From: Viscum album
Taxonomy: Eukaryota; Streptophyta; Magnoliopsida; Santalales; Viscaceae
NCBI GenBank assembly: GCA_963277665.1
Contig: OY728122.1
Span: forward strand, 1,545,368,868-1,545,432,867
DNA length: 64,000 bases
Direction: 5' to 3'
Position numbers and translations under genes: made by a program. A model generated the notes under the pieces. That model did not search any database. It was not told the DNA's origin and saw only the letters and a program-made list of their open reading frames with translations. Below are positions 1-11,845 of this stretch, piece after piece (within the stretch, counting starts at the first letter, position 1; each line of letters begins with the position of its first letter).

Positions 1-1258
1 TATATACATTCTATAAATTTCAACATTATTTTGTCGTAATTTATTATTAAAAAATGTTAAAGTGTATCAAAGCAATTGTGGTAAAATATGAAATTTCAAA
101 GTGACTAATTTTTAAACATAGGACTCCAAATGGCCTAGAAACCAGTAAATAAACCATATTATTGAAATATATAGACCAAATAACTTGTATTATATAGTTT
201 TTCAGATTATTAGATCTTCATTTAGGTAAAAACCAGGGTTCACCTAACATTTATTTGATAACTACCACGTGCGTTCTCCTACCCATTTATTAAAGGCCAC
301 AACCTCTCCCCCTATCATCACGCAATAAAAATATCAGTTTTGAAAATACCTTCCAAAATCACTTTTCCACTACCCTAACTGAGTCCTAGAAGCCATAATT
401 TTTGTATTAATCTGTCAATGTAATTCTTTTTCTGTAAACCAAAATGAGTTACCCAAACTAGAGGTAACATTCATCAACATATGTTTTTATTATATTTCAT
501 CACAAACCCCTTAAAAATTTTTATAACATTATTATATATAACCCAAAAAATCCTCAATATATATAGATTTTTTAATTTTAAGGTTATGACATTAAAACAC
601 ACACTTCCATTAAATGGGTTAACAAATCATCATTTATGTGTACGAAAGATTACCACATCGTGAATGATGACATTCATTTTTCTATTACCATCTCCCAAGG
701 TAGATAATAATAATGGTAATTATATTTAAATATGAATTTTATTATATTTATAACATAATTATATCTATGGAGCCATTATATAATATAAAACTTTTTAAAA
801 TTTTATACTATAAGTGATATGATAGCATTGCTTATGTGTACAACAAACTACCACCTCACGAAGGAATGAGAAATGTTTTTCATTTATTTGATAAATGAAA
901 GGTAATATGGTTAAATATAATGAATATATATGATATAAATGAAAAAAATTTGATACTAATTAAATATTTATTATTTTTTGAATATAATGTATCATTTTCT
1001 TCTTTCTATTTCACACAGTGAAAAAGTTACAATGTCATTCATGGACGTGTGGACTACCACCTCCTCATTGGGATGTGATTACTATTTTTTATTAAAAATT
1101 TATAATGATATATTTAAATATATATAATTAAATAATATGTAATTTATGACATAATGATAATTATAGAATGAAAATTTTAACCTAACTTTTTTCCATAAGG
1201 ATCATTTTAAATTGGAAATGTTAGTCATTAATACATATGACATACCATCTCCATTATT
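1..1258. repeat. Degenerate inverted LTR-like sequence at left edge
   Basis: No gene is visible. From about 600 onward the reverse complement resembles the palindrome-motif part of the Tekay LTR found elsewhere in the window: motif copies lie near 641, 845, 1053 and 1237. The copy near 1053 is the clearest; its complement matches 7606-7667 base for base over much of its length. This sequence therefore lies in the opposite orientation to the other LTR copies. It stops at the TGTAACGCCC junction at 1259 and has no counterpart before the equivalent junction at about 32530. Positions 1-600 are AT-rich with nothing I recognise. Confidence 0.5.
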
Positions 1259-2985
1259 GTAACGCCCGTTAATTTTTAAAAACCATTATTCAATATTCAT
1301 TTTTGGAATATTATTTGGGTAAAAATATGATAAACTTTTCATGATTATTATCCTATATATGATTAAATAATAACCTCATTGAACTTAGTCGAACCGCAAA
1401 GTTAGTTTTGACACATAAACCGAATATGGTCAGAACATTCGATTTAAACGTAATTGATTAAGTAATTATATATAACATGTTAATAAAGAAAATTAATTTA
1501 ATAATTAATATTAACAAGGTCTTAAAGATAGTAAATAATTAATGTATGTTTATTATTTAGGATGATAAAGACACATGTGATGAATCAGACTCAAGGAAAT
1601 GGACTTCATGTAAATTTTCTTTAGTGTGGCATATTTTGATATAGCACACATATATTTTATTATAAGGTGTATATGCAACAAATCTAACCTGTTATATCAT
1701 AAAGATTCCCACTAACATGATATTTATTATTTTTAATGTCATTTTTTAATTAGTTTTATTATTAAATTATTTCCAATGTGATACAGGGTGTTTATTTTAA
1801 AAAGGATCATCATTTAAAGATTTCCTTACAAAAATTTCTCTTCTATGTTCATGTTTCTAAAATTATTTTACTAATTTTTTAAAATTAACATAAAATATTT
1901 ATAAATTAAATTTTATACATTATTATTCAATTTTTTTGAAGTTGATACTTTTTATTTGTTATAAATGGAATGAAGAATGTGAATTTATTTGTCGAAGTGA
2001 CTATTATTTCATTCATAGATTCCTTTTAATTCATATATATTTTCTTAAATGAAAATCAATCTTGTAATTTTTGTTTATTTTTCAATGTAAATTTTTTTTT
2101 TCAAAAATAAAATGGTATCTTGGAATTGAATTTTTTTAAATAAAACTTTATTTTTGACATAAAGAAGTGATTTTTATGTGTTCCTCAAAAGAGAAAGCAT
2201 AAAAATATTTTTCTCCATGCTGTGGTACTTCATAATTATATGATAGGGAAGCCCAAATACCAATTGGAGAGGTCGTTATAACACATCTGATGGGGTGGAA
2301 CAGATAGCACTGGGTGAGTTAGTTACAGCTTAAATGATGGGTTCACTCAAATAACAATATAATATATCGTGTAATGTTATTCATATTAATTGGAAAAAGG
2401 AGGTAATAACAAAAGGCTTTATAATATGAATTTAATTGGGATCTAGTTTCTTATAACAACAGTTTTTAATAGGTTATGAATGTTATTTTATATGTTACCA
2501 TGAAGGGTTATTAATTTATTCTTATGGGTTTTAATGATTTTATTTCAGAAAAATGGTCAGTGTGTTCTTAATTTGGAGTTATTAATTTTATTTTATCAAT
2601 AAAAATTGAAGATAAAGGTAAATTTTATATGATTTTTCATGTGTATACTGGACTAATGTTTTCATTCTTTTTGTCTCCCTTACTGTGATTTTGGGCTCAT
2701 CCCATTTTTTAATTGATTCTTTTCTGGATTTAATGATGGATAAGTTAAATGAAGAAGTAATGTTAAAATCATGGATTTTTTTCCACAAAAATAAATCATT
2801 ATTAATTTTTAATATTTATATTATGGGTGAAATGGAAACTAATCGAAACTGTCCAGTTTTTAATTTTATGTTTTTATTTTTTATGAGTTATGACCTAATT
2901 CTCTAAAACTAAAAACATGAATTGATCTGCAAAGTGAATAAGAGTAATTAATCGACTAATTTTCAAATTTATGTGATTTTTATGT
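1259..2985. repeat. LTR-like block opening with TGTAACGCCC, first copy
   Basis: This noncoding block aligns with about 32530-34204. The first bases, TGTAACGCCCG, look like a plant Ty3 LTR terminus. Landmarks shared with the second copy include ATACAGGGTGTTTATTT near 1782 and a GC-richer stretch at 2245-2310 containing GGGGTGG and GATAGCAC. No long ORF is present. It may be an LTR fragment or solo LTR of another element lying next to the gag relic. I see no matching second LTR inside the same unit, so its identity stays open. Confidence 0.45.
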
Positions 2986-4080
2986 CTCATGAGTTATATT
3001 ATGTGAATATAGAAAAATTTCTTGATAGCTAGTGAGGTCTCTTATGAATAGATCCCTTGAGAGACATAGTTTTATGACACGAAAGAATAAAAAAACCTTA
3101 CTTTTAGGATTCTAAATTTTACCATAAGTATTCCTAAAATGTCTTATGTCATACTAACCAATGAATTCATTATCCTACTACTTTTCCAAATGAACATACT
3201 TCTCTATTTTTATATTATGAATACCAAGAAAGTACTTATTGAAAAATAATCTATTATATTCATCACACTATATGGGTTAAATTTCATCTAGTTTCCATGG
3301 ATTCATGATAAGTGTTCATGATTGATCTTATTAACCTTAAATATGATAATAAATTTAAAGTACATTTTCATGATTTGAACAATAGAGAATGGAAAACATA
3401 TTTTCCATGGTACTAATCCATTACTAAATAACTATTGGATAAATAATTCAATAAAAAGTTGGATTGTAACTCATGACAGACTCATCAAATAATTGTTCCC
3501 TACATTTATTGTTTTAAATAATAACCTGGGTCTTGCTAGATAATGTTTCAATCACAATCAGCATTAATATATTTTCTTTTAGTTTTATCAAATATCTGAT
3601 ACTAAAAATCATAGTCTGAGTAATAATATTATTTATTGAAGTACACATAATAATGAAATATAACATATATTATGTATAAATCAAGACAACATCTTTTCCA
3701 TCCCAGAAAAAGATGTTTATCCAATATTAGTTAAGGACATTGTAAATTAAAACACATTATAATGGGTTTTAATGAAAAATTTAATTAACCAAATAATATC
3801 CCCATGGAATTTCAAAATTGGTTTTCTGTAAAGGCACACTCTCTATGAATTATAATGATGGCTAAGATATACTAGATCATCTATTTTAGGGTTATTACCA
3901 CTAGATGAATCTTCTCTAAAACCATATCCACTTGTTGTATCCAGATAGATATGTTTTCCAAAGAAACCCACACACTTTTATTTACTATAACATAAGATGT
4001 TCGATTATACATATAATTACCCTGAGGATTATCACTAAAGTATTCTAATTCTATTTTCCAATGGTAAATAAGTGTTATTA
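2986..4080 (-). pseudogene. Decayed Ty3/gypsy gag relic, array unit 1
   Basis: No reading frame survives. The assignment rests on nucleotide alignment with the gag of the younger Tekay element on the same strand. Matching blocks are 3013-3080 against 52800-52865 and 3220-3290 against 53034-53100. The block at 3403-3505 matches 53203-53310, and 3995-4090 matches the untranslated leader before the primer site at 53620-53695. An intact gag would encode the virion nucleocapsid precursor. No protease or RT is recognisable to its left, where the TGTAACGCCC block begins. Divergence is heavy, consistent with a long-silenced copy. The parallel copy lies at 34205-35415. Confidence 0.7.
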
Positions 4081-4089
4081 TGATATCAA
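4081..4089 (-). other. Relic primer-binding site, array unit 1
   Basis: On the minus strand this reads TTGATATCA. It aligns with the initiator-Met primer site TGGTATCAGAG of the younger element at 53683-53693. The adjoining bases TATAGTGAACC match the LTR start TATAACGACCC, so this marks the boundary between the gag leader and the old LTR. Confidence 0.55.
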
Positions 4090-5761
4090 CTATAGTGAAC
4101 CATGTTTTTCACACATAGATATAAAATCACAATAGATAAATATTAATTAAATTTTTTTATCTATGTAATAATTATAGTTGTATTCTATATTAGAAAATGT
4201 GGAAACGTAAAAATATGGTTCATAAGAGATACACCCCATCTCCCAAATACTTATTCACAATATTCACCCTTATTATACATATCATACATAAAATAACTCT
4301 TCATATACTAAGAAATATAAACACAAAAAATTTTAATATCAGTTTCTCGATATGGATAATAAAGGAAGATATCAATCAATAGATTATCCTAACATGATCA
4401 TAAGGGTATAAAAAAAGAGATTAAAATTTGAATAAACATAACCAGGATATGATAGATCAAAATCTTGAATCATGGAGCAATGATTGGAAATTCATAATAA
4501 ATAAATAAAAATGGAATCAAATAATATAATCCATGAGAGCATACTATTATAATAAGACATCAACTTGTGGAATATATATAAGAATGTGAATTTATTTCTG
4601 TTGTAGTGAAGGATCGCTTACCTGATTATTATATTAGAATAGATTTACTACCCATTTTATCATTTTATTCATGATTTACTCTCAATACTATCATAGTGGA
4701 TATAGATCCTAAATGAGTTGGGTTCACTCCCCATTATTGGGTAGATTATGTCATGAGATATTATCCATTACCCAATGTATTGGTAGGATATATTATTCTT
4801 GGACTAGTCCTCACTAAATCACAATCCATTTTTATGTGTACCATAAGATTATAATTCGTTAATCACATATCATAAACCAATGATAGATAATTGTTTTCAT
4901 TTAAATTTCAATATTTCATCATAACATAACTGATATAAAATTAATACAGTTTATAAAATTATCATCATCATAATCATAATCCATCTAGATAAACAATACG
5001 TATGGTATAATTGGTTCATTTTATTTTAAAATCATACATAACATAAAAGTATATAATATTATATGAAAAATCATTTATAATGTAACATAGAATATTTATT
5101 GAGGAAAATACAATTTTTATATTGAATTCACATATCTAAAGTATAAAAATTTAAAAAATATTAGGGATAAATTTTCCTATAAAAGAAACCTGTAAAACTA
5201 TAATGGAATATTCAAATAATTAAGCCATTATGGTGGAAAAATATTCCTCTCATGCCATGTATGTTAAAAAATTATTACTTCCACATTTTTATTAAAAAGA
5301 AAAAAGTACCAAATTCGAAAAAAAGAAAGAACATTCCTTGTAAACCATTTAAAAAAAGAAAAAAATGGGTTTAAATATGCAATATATAGACTCCTCCATT
5401 TTTCCAGCCATCAAGTATTCATTCTCAAATATTATGGATCACTCAATATGGGTTATTAACAAGGAATATTATCTAAATTTTAGGTTGTATAATTATAATT
5501 AATCACCACTTATTTCCATGGAAGATCCAAATAATTTAAATTTTGATAATAACATTTCTATAAATGGTTTCTTCGAACTCACCTAGACCCTGATTACATG
5601 AATATATTCGAAATATTGTCAAAAAATAAATTTTATATTCCTTATAATTTTTCAATATGAGCACCTACCAATGATGGTATCATAGATTATAAATATGTCT
5701 ATAAACATAATTTATTTGGAATAATTACTTATTTTTATTAGTTAAAATGGAATTATAATAT

Positions 5762-5963
5762 TTGGATCTTGCCTTATAGATTTATTATATTTTGGAGGAT
5801 TTATCATAATATATTACTAACTAATACTTATTTACAATCATTTGGTGTTCAAATATATTCTAAATTTCATTTTTTTCTACCAGAAAAGGGAAGATACTTA
5901 TCGCCTTTTTCGGTTCTATGCTACTACTTATGCTTTATTAGAATACCTATATGTTCAATTTGA
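5762..5963 (+). pseudogene. LINE ORF2 zf-RVT-like segment, unit 1
   Basis: A short open stretch contains FWRIYHNILLTNTYLQSFGV. This resembles the post-RT zinc-binding region of plant L1 ORF2, whose usual pattern is an aromatic-rich start followed by a run like RLPTxxNLxxRG. The zinc-binding cysteines expected downstream are not evident. The parallel stretch in unit 2 at 37100-37210 reads more clearly. Confidence 0.45.
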
Positions 5964-6239
5964 TTTTAGGTGTATAAAAATAAATTTCATTGAGACTCGA
6001 CTATGACAATGTACTAATTTGTACATCTAAATAGATATTAAAAATCTATTCCCTACTATAGTGGAAGAATTAAATCATGCAGTCTGGTATGATAAGAACT
6101 CTATTATTCTCCATAACAATTATTTCAATATCTATACAGCTAAAGTTAAGATCCATTCTTCTATCAAAGAAGAAAATTTTATTTATTATCACTTTATTCA
6201 AATCTATATCCATGTCTTCATGGATTTGGGCTAACGTGG

Positions 6240-6740
6240 AATTTCTACAATGTACGGCCCAACCAGAGGAACCCTTGAAGTCTTTTGGAATGTCTATCTC
6301 GAAGTATGGATCAAATTCAACGTAGAATGTGTATAAAAATCAACAAATGTCCCTTATGTTTTTTACCTATATACATGGATAAAAATGGGATGTTTCTTGT
6401 TTATTTTAATGGTATATATTGAACTGGTTCTTCTTTTTAAGAATAAAATTTTATTGTTAAAATTGTTGTAATTTTTACGAGGAAAAATGTTGGACAAACA
6501 TATAGAAAGAAAGTGACTCAACTACCATCATGTAAGTCATTCATAATTAAAAGACTCAACATTCATGTACCCTCACTACATTATAATGGATTTATTATCT
6601 TCAATTTCATATATCAATTATATTATAACCAATACATTTCATGAGTCAATCTTGAGGGCGGATGATCTTTCAATCAAAGGAGTAAACACTTGCATCTCAT
6701 GGTTAGATGTCATTCCTACCAATTTTCTCTATTTATTGGG
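6240..6740 (+). pseudogene. LINE RNase H-like domain remnant, unit 1
   Basis: Translation in shifting frames gives pieces such as WIKFNVE near 6307 and a C-terminal TCISWLDVIP near 6688. These parallel the better preserved RNase H of unit 2 at 37600-38060. Stops and frameshifts break it throughout. The domain would have degraded the RNA strand during target-primed reverse transcription. It is identified mainly through alignment with unit 2 and cannot be functional. Confidence 0.45.
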
Positions 6741-7429
6741 TAAATATTCTAAAACAGTTACAACATTTGGAATTTATTATTATTATTATATAAATAAATA
6801 ATATTTTTAATTTTAGACCCAATATCAACCTTCTCAAAAATGGATTTGGATGAAAAATGATTTTCAATCAAAAATATAAATCATGATTGTTTTCCATGAA
6901 AATTTTAATACAATATCTTGAAATACTAAATGAAATAAAATTAAATAAAAACATTTATTCACTATAAATAACTATTGGATAATATAATACACAATATGTT
7001 TTGATAGGAAGGTCCAAAAATTTCATTATCAAAAACATAATCACCAACAATCCTGATAAACAATGAGATTGTAACTTAAAACTCTAACTTCACATTTGAC
7101 TTTCATAGAAATAAATATATAATCCAATAAATAAGATAAAATTTATTATAATTATATATAAAAAACATTTACATACTTATAATATCATATATGATCCACA
7201 TATAACATATTAACACTCTTTTTTAATAATTACTTATTAAATTCATCATTTTCAGGCATTAACTTGTTCTCTTTTCTGGAGAATTTTTTTTGGTAGTTCA
7301 AATCCTTCTACTTTGAGCATGGATACATAAATTATAAGATTTTAATAATTATATGAATATCATATATATTAATTAAATATATATATATATTAATCCACAA
7401 AGGATATAGATATAAAAATGAATTAAAAC

Positions 7430-7670
7430 AGTCATGGAGATGGTAGTTCGTACATAAACATGAATGTTGTTTTCGATTTTTGATGGATGCAAAAAAATAA
7501 TGGTAAATAATAATTAAATTTCTTTGGATATAATTTACTTAATATATATATATTATTCAACAAATATACCTTTATTACCTTCAATTTAAACAATAAATGA
7601 AAAATGAATCACAACGCTTTGTGGTGGTGGTAGACCACACGTACACAGAAGAGACATTATCATTTTCCAA
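7430..7670. promoter_or_regulatory. Paired LTR motif (diverged), unit 1
   Basis: There are two copies of the LTR motif about 189 bp apart. The first is GGAGATGGTAGTTCGTACAT near 7438; the second is GGTGGTAGACCACACGTAC near 7627. The younger LTR has the same pair 185 bp apart, with a perfect CGTACGTACG core. The spacing survives although the palindrome has decayed. A role as enhancer or binding site is inferred only. Confidence 0.5.
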
Positions 7671-7988
7671 ACAGATTGAAAGAATTTTTATTTTTTTGTT
7701 ACATTATCATAATAAAAATTCATAATATATAAGAAACATAATTAATTATTATATAATAATATCATGAGTTTTTTGGAATTAACATAAGATATAAAATTGA
7801 AAAGGAATTCTTAGGATTTAATTCCTCTTTATTGAGAATCTGGTTTTTGATAATAAAATAAACCTTGAGGGGATGGAAATTTCATAATACTTGAAGAAAC
7901 AACATGTGTTAAAGGAATATAAGGTATTATGTTATATAATAGCTTATATAGAAGGCCAAAAAGGTATGAGGAATAGAGGATAAGTGCT

Positions 7989-8001
7989 TCCCTTTTATAA
8001 G
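7989..8001 (-). promoter_or_regulatory. Old LTR TATA box, unit 1
   Basis: The minus strand reads TTATAAAAGGG, identical to the TATA core of the younger LTR. The flanking sequence also aligns, with the GAAGGC block near 7954 matching 47103 and GGGGCAC near 8010 matching the younger sequence. It is probably the original U3 promoter of the old element, now in a decayed context. Confidence 0.5.
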
Positions 8002-9317
8002 TAATGGGAGGGGCACTCTTGGAATTATTTAAAGTATTAAATTAATATAAATTAGATTTCATTGATAAATGGATCCAAATTTATATAATTCGAATCTAAT
8101 AGGATTATAATTCTAAAAACCTCATATTATAAAATTATTATAGGTTTTTATGTTTTTTCCCTTATCTTTTTTTAAACCTAATCGATCCATTTAACAATTA
8201 AAGTGATATCAATGTTTTTTTACAATTTAAGGGTCAAGAATGTTACCGTCAAAGGACAAGTGACCCAAAAATTGACCACGTTTGATTTTTTACATTATAT
8301 ACTTTTCACCTTTAAAATTATGGAATTTATTTGAATTATAAATACATTAATAAAAAATTATTTAAAAAGAAATACAACATATGTTATTTTTACAACTTTT
8401 CATTTAATATGAATTTGAAAACATCATCACAGAGAAGGAATTAAAATAATTTTTTTACGTATATAATTAATTTTATATTCATCATAAAAAAATTTAGATA
8501 ATAAAAATAGAACAAATTATATTACTTTTTAATATTTTTATTATATTTATTTTTATCTTCTAATTAATGAAAAAAATATTGCATCTATATTGTATAAGAA
8601 TTTAATGTTATTATTAAATAGATAGAAATTATAAATAAATTACCAAGATAAAAAATTAATAAATATTTTATAAAAACATTTATAATAGAATATATCAAAT
8701 TTTTAACCAAATTTAAAAAATTAGAGATATTAAATTAACGAGAGTGACATTTTTTATTTATTGTTTTCATAAAATAACATAAAGATCGGAATCGATGAAA
8801 AATGGCCCCTTGTTTACATATATTTATTAATTGTATTTAAATGGCCCGACTAAACTACTCTAATAGGATAAAGTTAAATTTTAGAGAAATTTTAATGTCA
8901 CGAACCGGATCTGGTCGCCATCAAACCAGAGCGAAACCCAGCCCGTGGCAAGGCCCGAAGGGAGTTCCCGATCCCCACGGGCTAGCACAAGTTCCCGGGT
9001 ATCATATCATGATAATTGGAAACGATTTACCTGATTTTATAAAGATTAAACAACAAACAAACTCAATAAAACAAATCTGGATTTTTCAACAAAAACCGTC
9101 TTTTACAAAATTTCCGAACTGAAATACATAAGTTAAAACTATGTTTAAAGACCATTACAAAGGTAAAAAACCAAATAAGGACAGCCCAAGAACCTCCACA
9201 TGGAAAGAGGCCCCTCCCTCAAGCCATCTCCACGACACTGCATCCCAATGGACAGCTAAAAACCTGAACCAATGGCATAAAACCTGTACCCAAACCTGTG
9301 ACATAAAATAAGAAAGT

Positions 9318-9343
9318 CTACTTACACCCAAAGGTGTAAGTAG
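9318..9343. other. Perfect hairpin in left LTR of the 9-kb element
   Basis: CTACTTACACC at 9318-9328 pairs exactly with GGTGTAAGTAG at 9333-9343 across the loop CAAA. The right LTR copy at 15439-15464 has one stem mismatch. It could be an RNA structure in the LTR transcript; its function is unknown. Confidence 0.6.
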
Positions 9344-9690
9344 GGTGTGAGCGAAAGCCCAGTATGATACCACCTCTAATATATTCCATGTGATAACATT
9401 TCATGACAAAAATCATTGCAAGTTTTGTAAATAAGAAATGCTAGTTACAATTTTCTAAAGGATGCAATAATAAATGAAAACAGTTTTCATGTGGGATAAT
9501 TTTAAAGGACCAAAAATTTTTAAATAAATAACAAAGATACTGAATTTTCCAGACAATAATACTGTATATCGACGGTAATTACAAATGATCTAATGAGAAC
9601 AAGTAATAGGAAATAGCCCCTAGGAACTAGCTAGGTGTGGGTCCCAGGTACCTCGTATCTCGGTGAGAGTAACCACAAAAAATATCTGTT

Positions 9691-9702
9691 CTCGTGCACG
9701 AG
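9691..9702. promoter_or_regulatory. 12-bp palindrome CTCGTGCACGAG
   Basis: This is a perfect palindrome inside the left LTR, repeated unchanged at 15813-15824 in the right LTR, in a moderately GC-rich stretch. It has the form of a dimeric factor-binding site, but no factor can be named. Confidence 0.4.
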
Positions 9703-11818
9703 CCACTAGTAGGGATCATACCCATAACCTATTGGTCCCCAATCATCATAATCATAGTTTAGTTAGAGTTGTAAGCGTCAATCTTGCTAATTGAAACTGA
9801 GGCCAAACCCCACAGATTCACTAGCATACTAGTACACATCTACCCACCTAGATACCCGGGTTTTCCCTTTGTGCTCAAACAAGTTCAACAATCCAAGAAG
9901 TATAGTTTTCCCATGTAAATATCACTTCCACATCACACATTAACCAAACCTCCCCATGTACATCACACAAGTCAATAATTCCACTTTTCATTCAAATGCA
10001 TTTTGAAATCAAACTCACACCAAAATTGCATACAACACTTTTCACATTTCTTTAACACTACCACAAATCCTTTAAACGATTTTATAAAACCATGACAAGA
10101 TATTCAACTCAAATAAAAGCCCACACACATGTCACATAATACCCTTCTCACTTTCACAATTCATTTTATCAATAAACTCACACGAAACATCCCACACCCG
10201 TGTTTCACATACAAAACACAATTTAGAAAAACATTTCGGCAATTTATAAAACATTCTAAAAATGTTTGACATCTCAAATCACCACTTTACCATTCAAAAA
10301 CCCACATTAGGTGAACACAATCACCCAAACAGTACATATACACCCTTTCCCAACTTTTTTTAACCAAATAAAACATTTTCAATTTTTATAAAACAATCCC
10401 AAGAGGTATAACCATTGTTTACACACTAAACCCATTTCAAACCCATCATTCAAAACCAAAATCATACCAATAACAATCCAAAACAGAATTTTCAGCCCTA
10501 AAACAATTATTAAACCACCCCATGTGTTATAAAAATACATCAAATAATACCACAAAGATACACATGAAAAACACATGTTTTCATAAATCACCTTCAAGAA
10601 GTACAACACAGTTTTACACCTTAAACTCAATAAAAACCTATTTTAAAGGCCCAAATGATAATAATGAATTACCAAACCATAATTGGAATCCCATTTAAAG
10701 ACTAATAAATCACTTTCATATGTTATAAACTAAACCCAAACATTACCCCAAGAGTCATACATGAAAAGTACCAAATTTCTAGCTAAAATACAACTAAAAA
10801 TTAAATGTTAAACCAAATTCATCAAAAACAATTTTCACACCACCCAAAACAGATTATAAACATATTAAATTAATAAACCAAGCAATATAACTCATCATAA
10901 AATGGTTACACATGGAATCACCTACCTTTTAAGTCGAAACCCTCAAAACTTAGTGTGAAACCTTATGCGCACCACCGCCGCACCACAAGGAATACAAATC
11001 AAGACCTAGACCACCAAAAATAGACCCCAAATATACCAAATCAGACCTTAGGATCGAACCCTAACTTCTGGGAATTTTAGAACATAACAAAAGAGGGAGG
11101 AAACCCTAAGGAGAATGAAAAATTGAAGAGAGAAACACTTACTCAAAACAATCTTGAATAAAACGACCCAAAATCCACCATAATCTGAACTTGAAAAAAT
11201 CCGAACATTCATGTTATGTTCGAACAAGGATTATGAGATCATTTAGGAACTAGAATGGTGGAAAAGAGTAATAATTGAAAGAGTTATGTTGGAAATAACT
11301 TACCTCCTCAAATCTGCTCGATTTTATAAACCCTAATAATTTCAGCACTCCATCGCGATTCAAATGAGCTCCAAAGAGGGGGAAAAGGAATGGGAGCGTG
11401 TCTGGACTTCTTAGGGTCGAGGGGGAGGTGGAATCACCGAAATATTAATTATAATGAATAAGATATTAAAATATTAAAGAAACAATTTAAAACTGGAAAA
11501 TGGGCTTTCGGGTTGGCCCAATTCTCAAATAAAAACCACAATCCCTCATGATTATGGATTTATAAAGGCACTAAATTTAAATTTGGTGTTAATATATCAG
11601 GGGAGGACATTTAGGAGTTTTAATGACTAAAAAATATTAAAAAATGAAAAATTTATAAAACAAACAAAATTTATTTTTAAATCTGGAATTGGGCTCACGG
11701 TTTGGCCCAATTCATTAAAACTCAACTATTCTCCGTAAAACATTTGGAAACCCCCAAAACAAAGAATGAATAGAAAATAAATTAAAAATAACATTAAAAT
11801 AAGTTATATATATGAAAA

Positions 11819-11845
11819 TTATTCCCACCTTGAAAACTTTCTACC
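11819..11845 (-). other. Polypurine tract of the 9-kb element
   Basis: The minus strand reads AAGGTGGGAATAA directly before the left LTR. This is the expected position for plus-strand priming in a minus-oriented LTR element. The exact LTR boundary is uncertain by a few bases. Confidence 0.5.

Larger units (their letters stand above)
5395..6835 (+). mobile_element. 5'-truncated L1-type LINE remnant, unit 1
   Basis: This is the C-terminal part of a plant L1 ORF2 inserted in the old LTR; LTR homology stops near 5395 and resumes near 6836. It is 5'-truncated, as is normal for LINEs, and has no continuous frame. The identical position is occupied in unit 2 (about 36715-38165), so the insertion preceded duplication of the array. 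Recognisable pieces are a zf-RVT-like segment and a type I RNase H-like domain. Boundaries are approximate because both sequences are strongly diverged. Confidence 0.6.
8896..11818 (-). repeat. Left (3') LTR of the 9-kb element
   Basis: The LTR starts TGTCACGAACC and is nearly identical to 15017-17918, with scattered substitutions and small indels. The inner end is at TATGAAAA near 11818, next to a purine-rich tract on the minus strand. The outer ends do not form a perfect TG...CA pair: the plus-strand right end reads CGAAA, so some terminal mutation is likely. It contains a hairpin and a 12-bp palindrome listed separately. The short ORFs inside it are not genes. Confidence 0.85.

Noticed and set aside
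8841..9122. ORF of 93 codons at the start of the 9-kb element LTR, with a relative at 15016-15243
   Set aside because: It crosses the LTR boundary, is not of equal extent in the two LTRs, and shows no protein motif; similarity follows from LTR identity.
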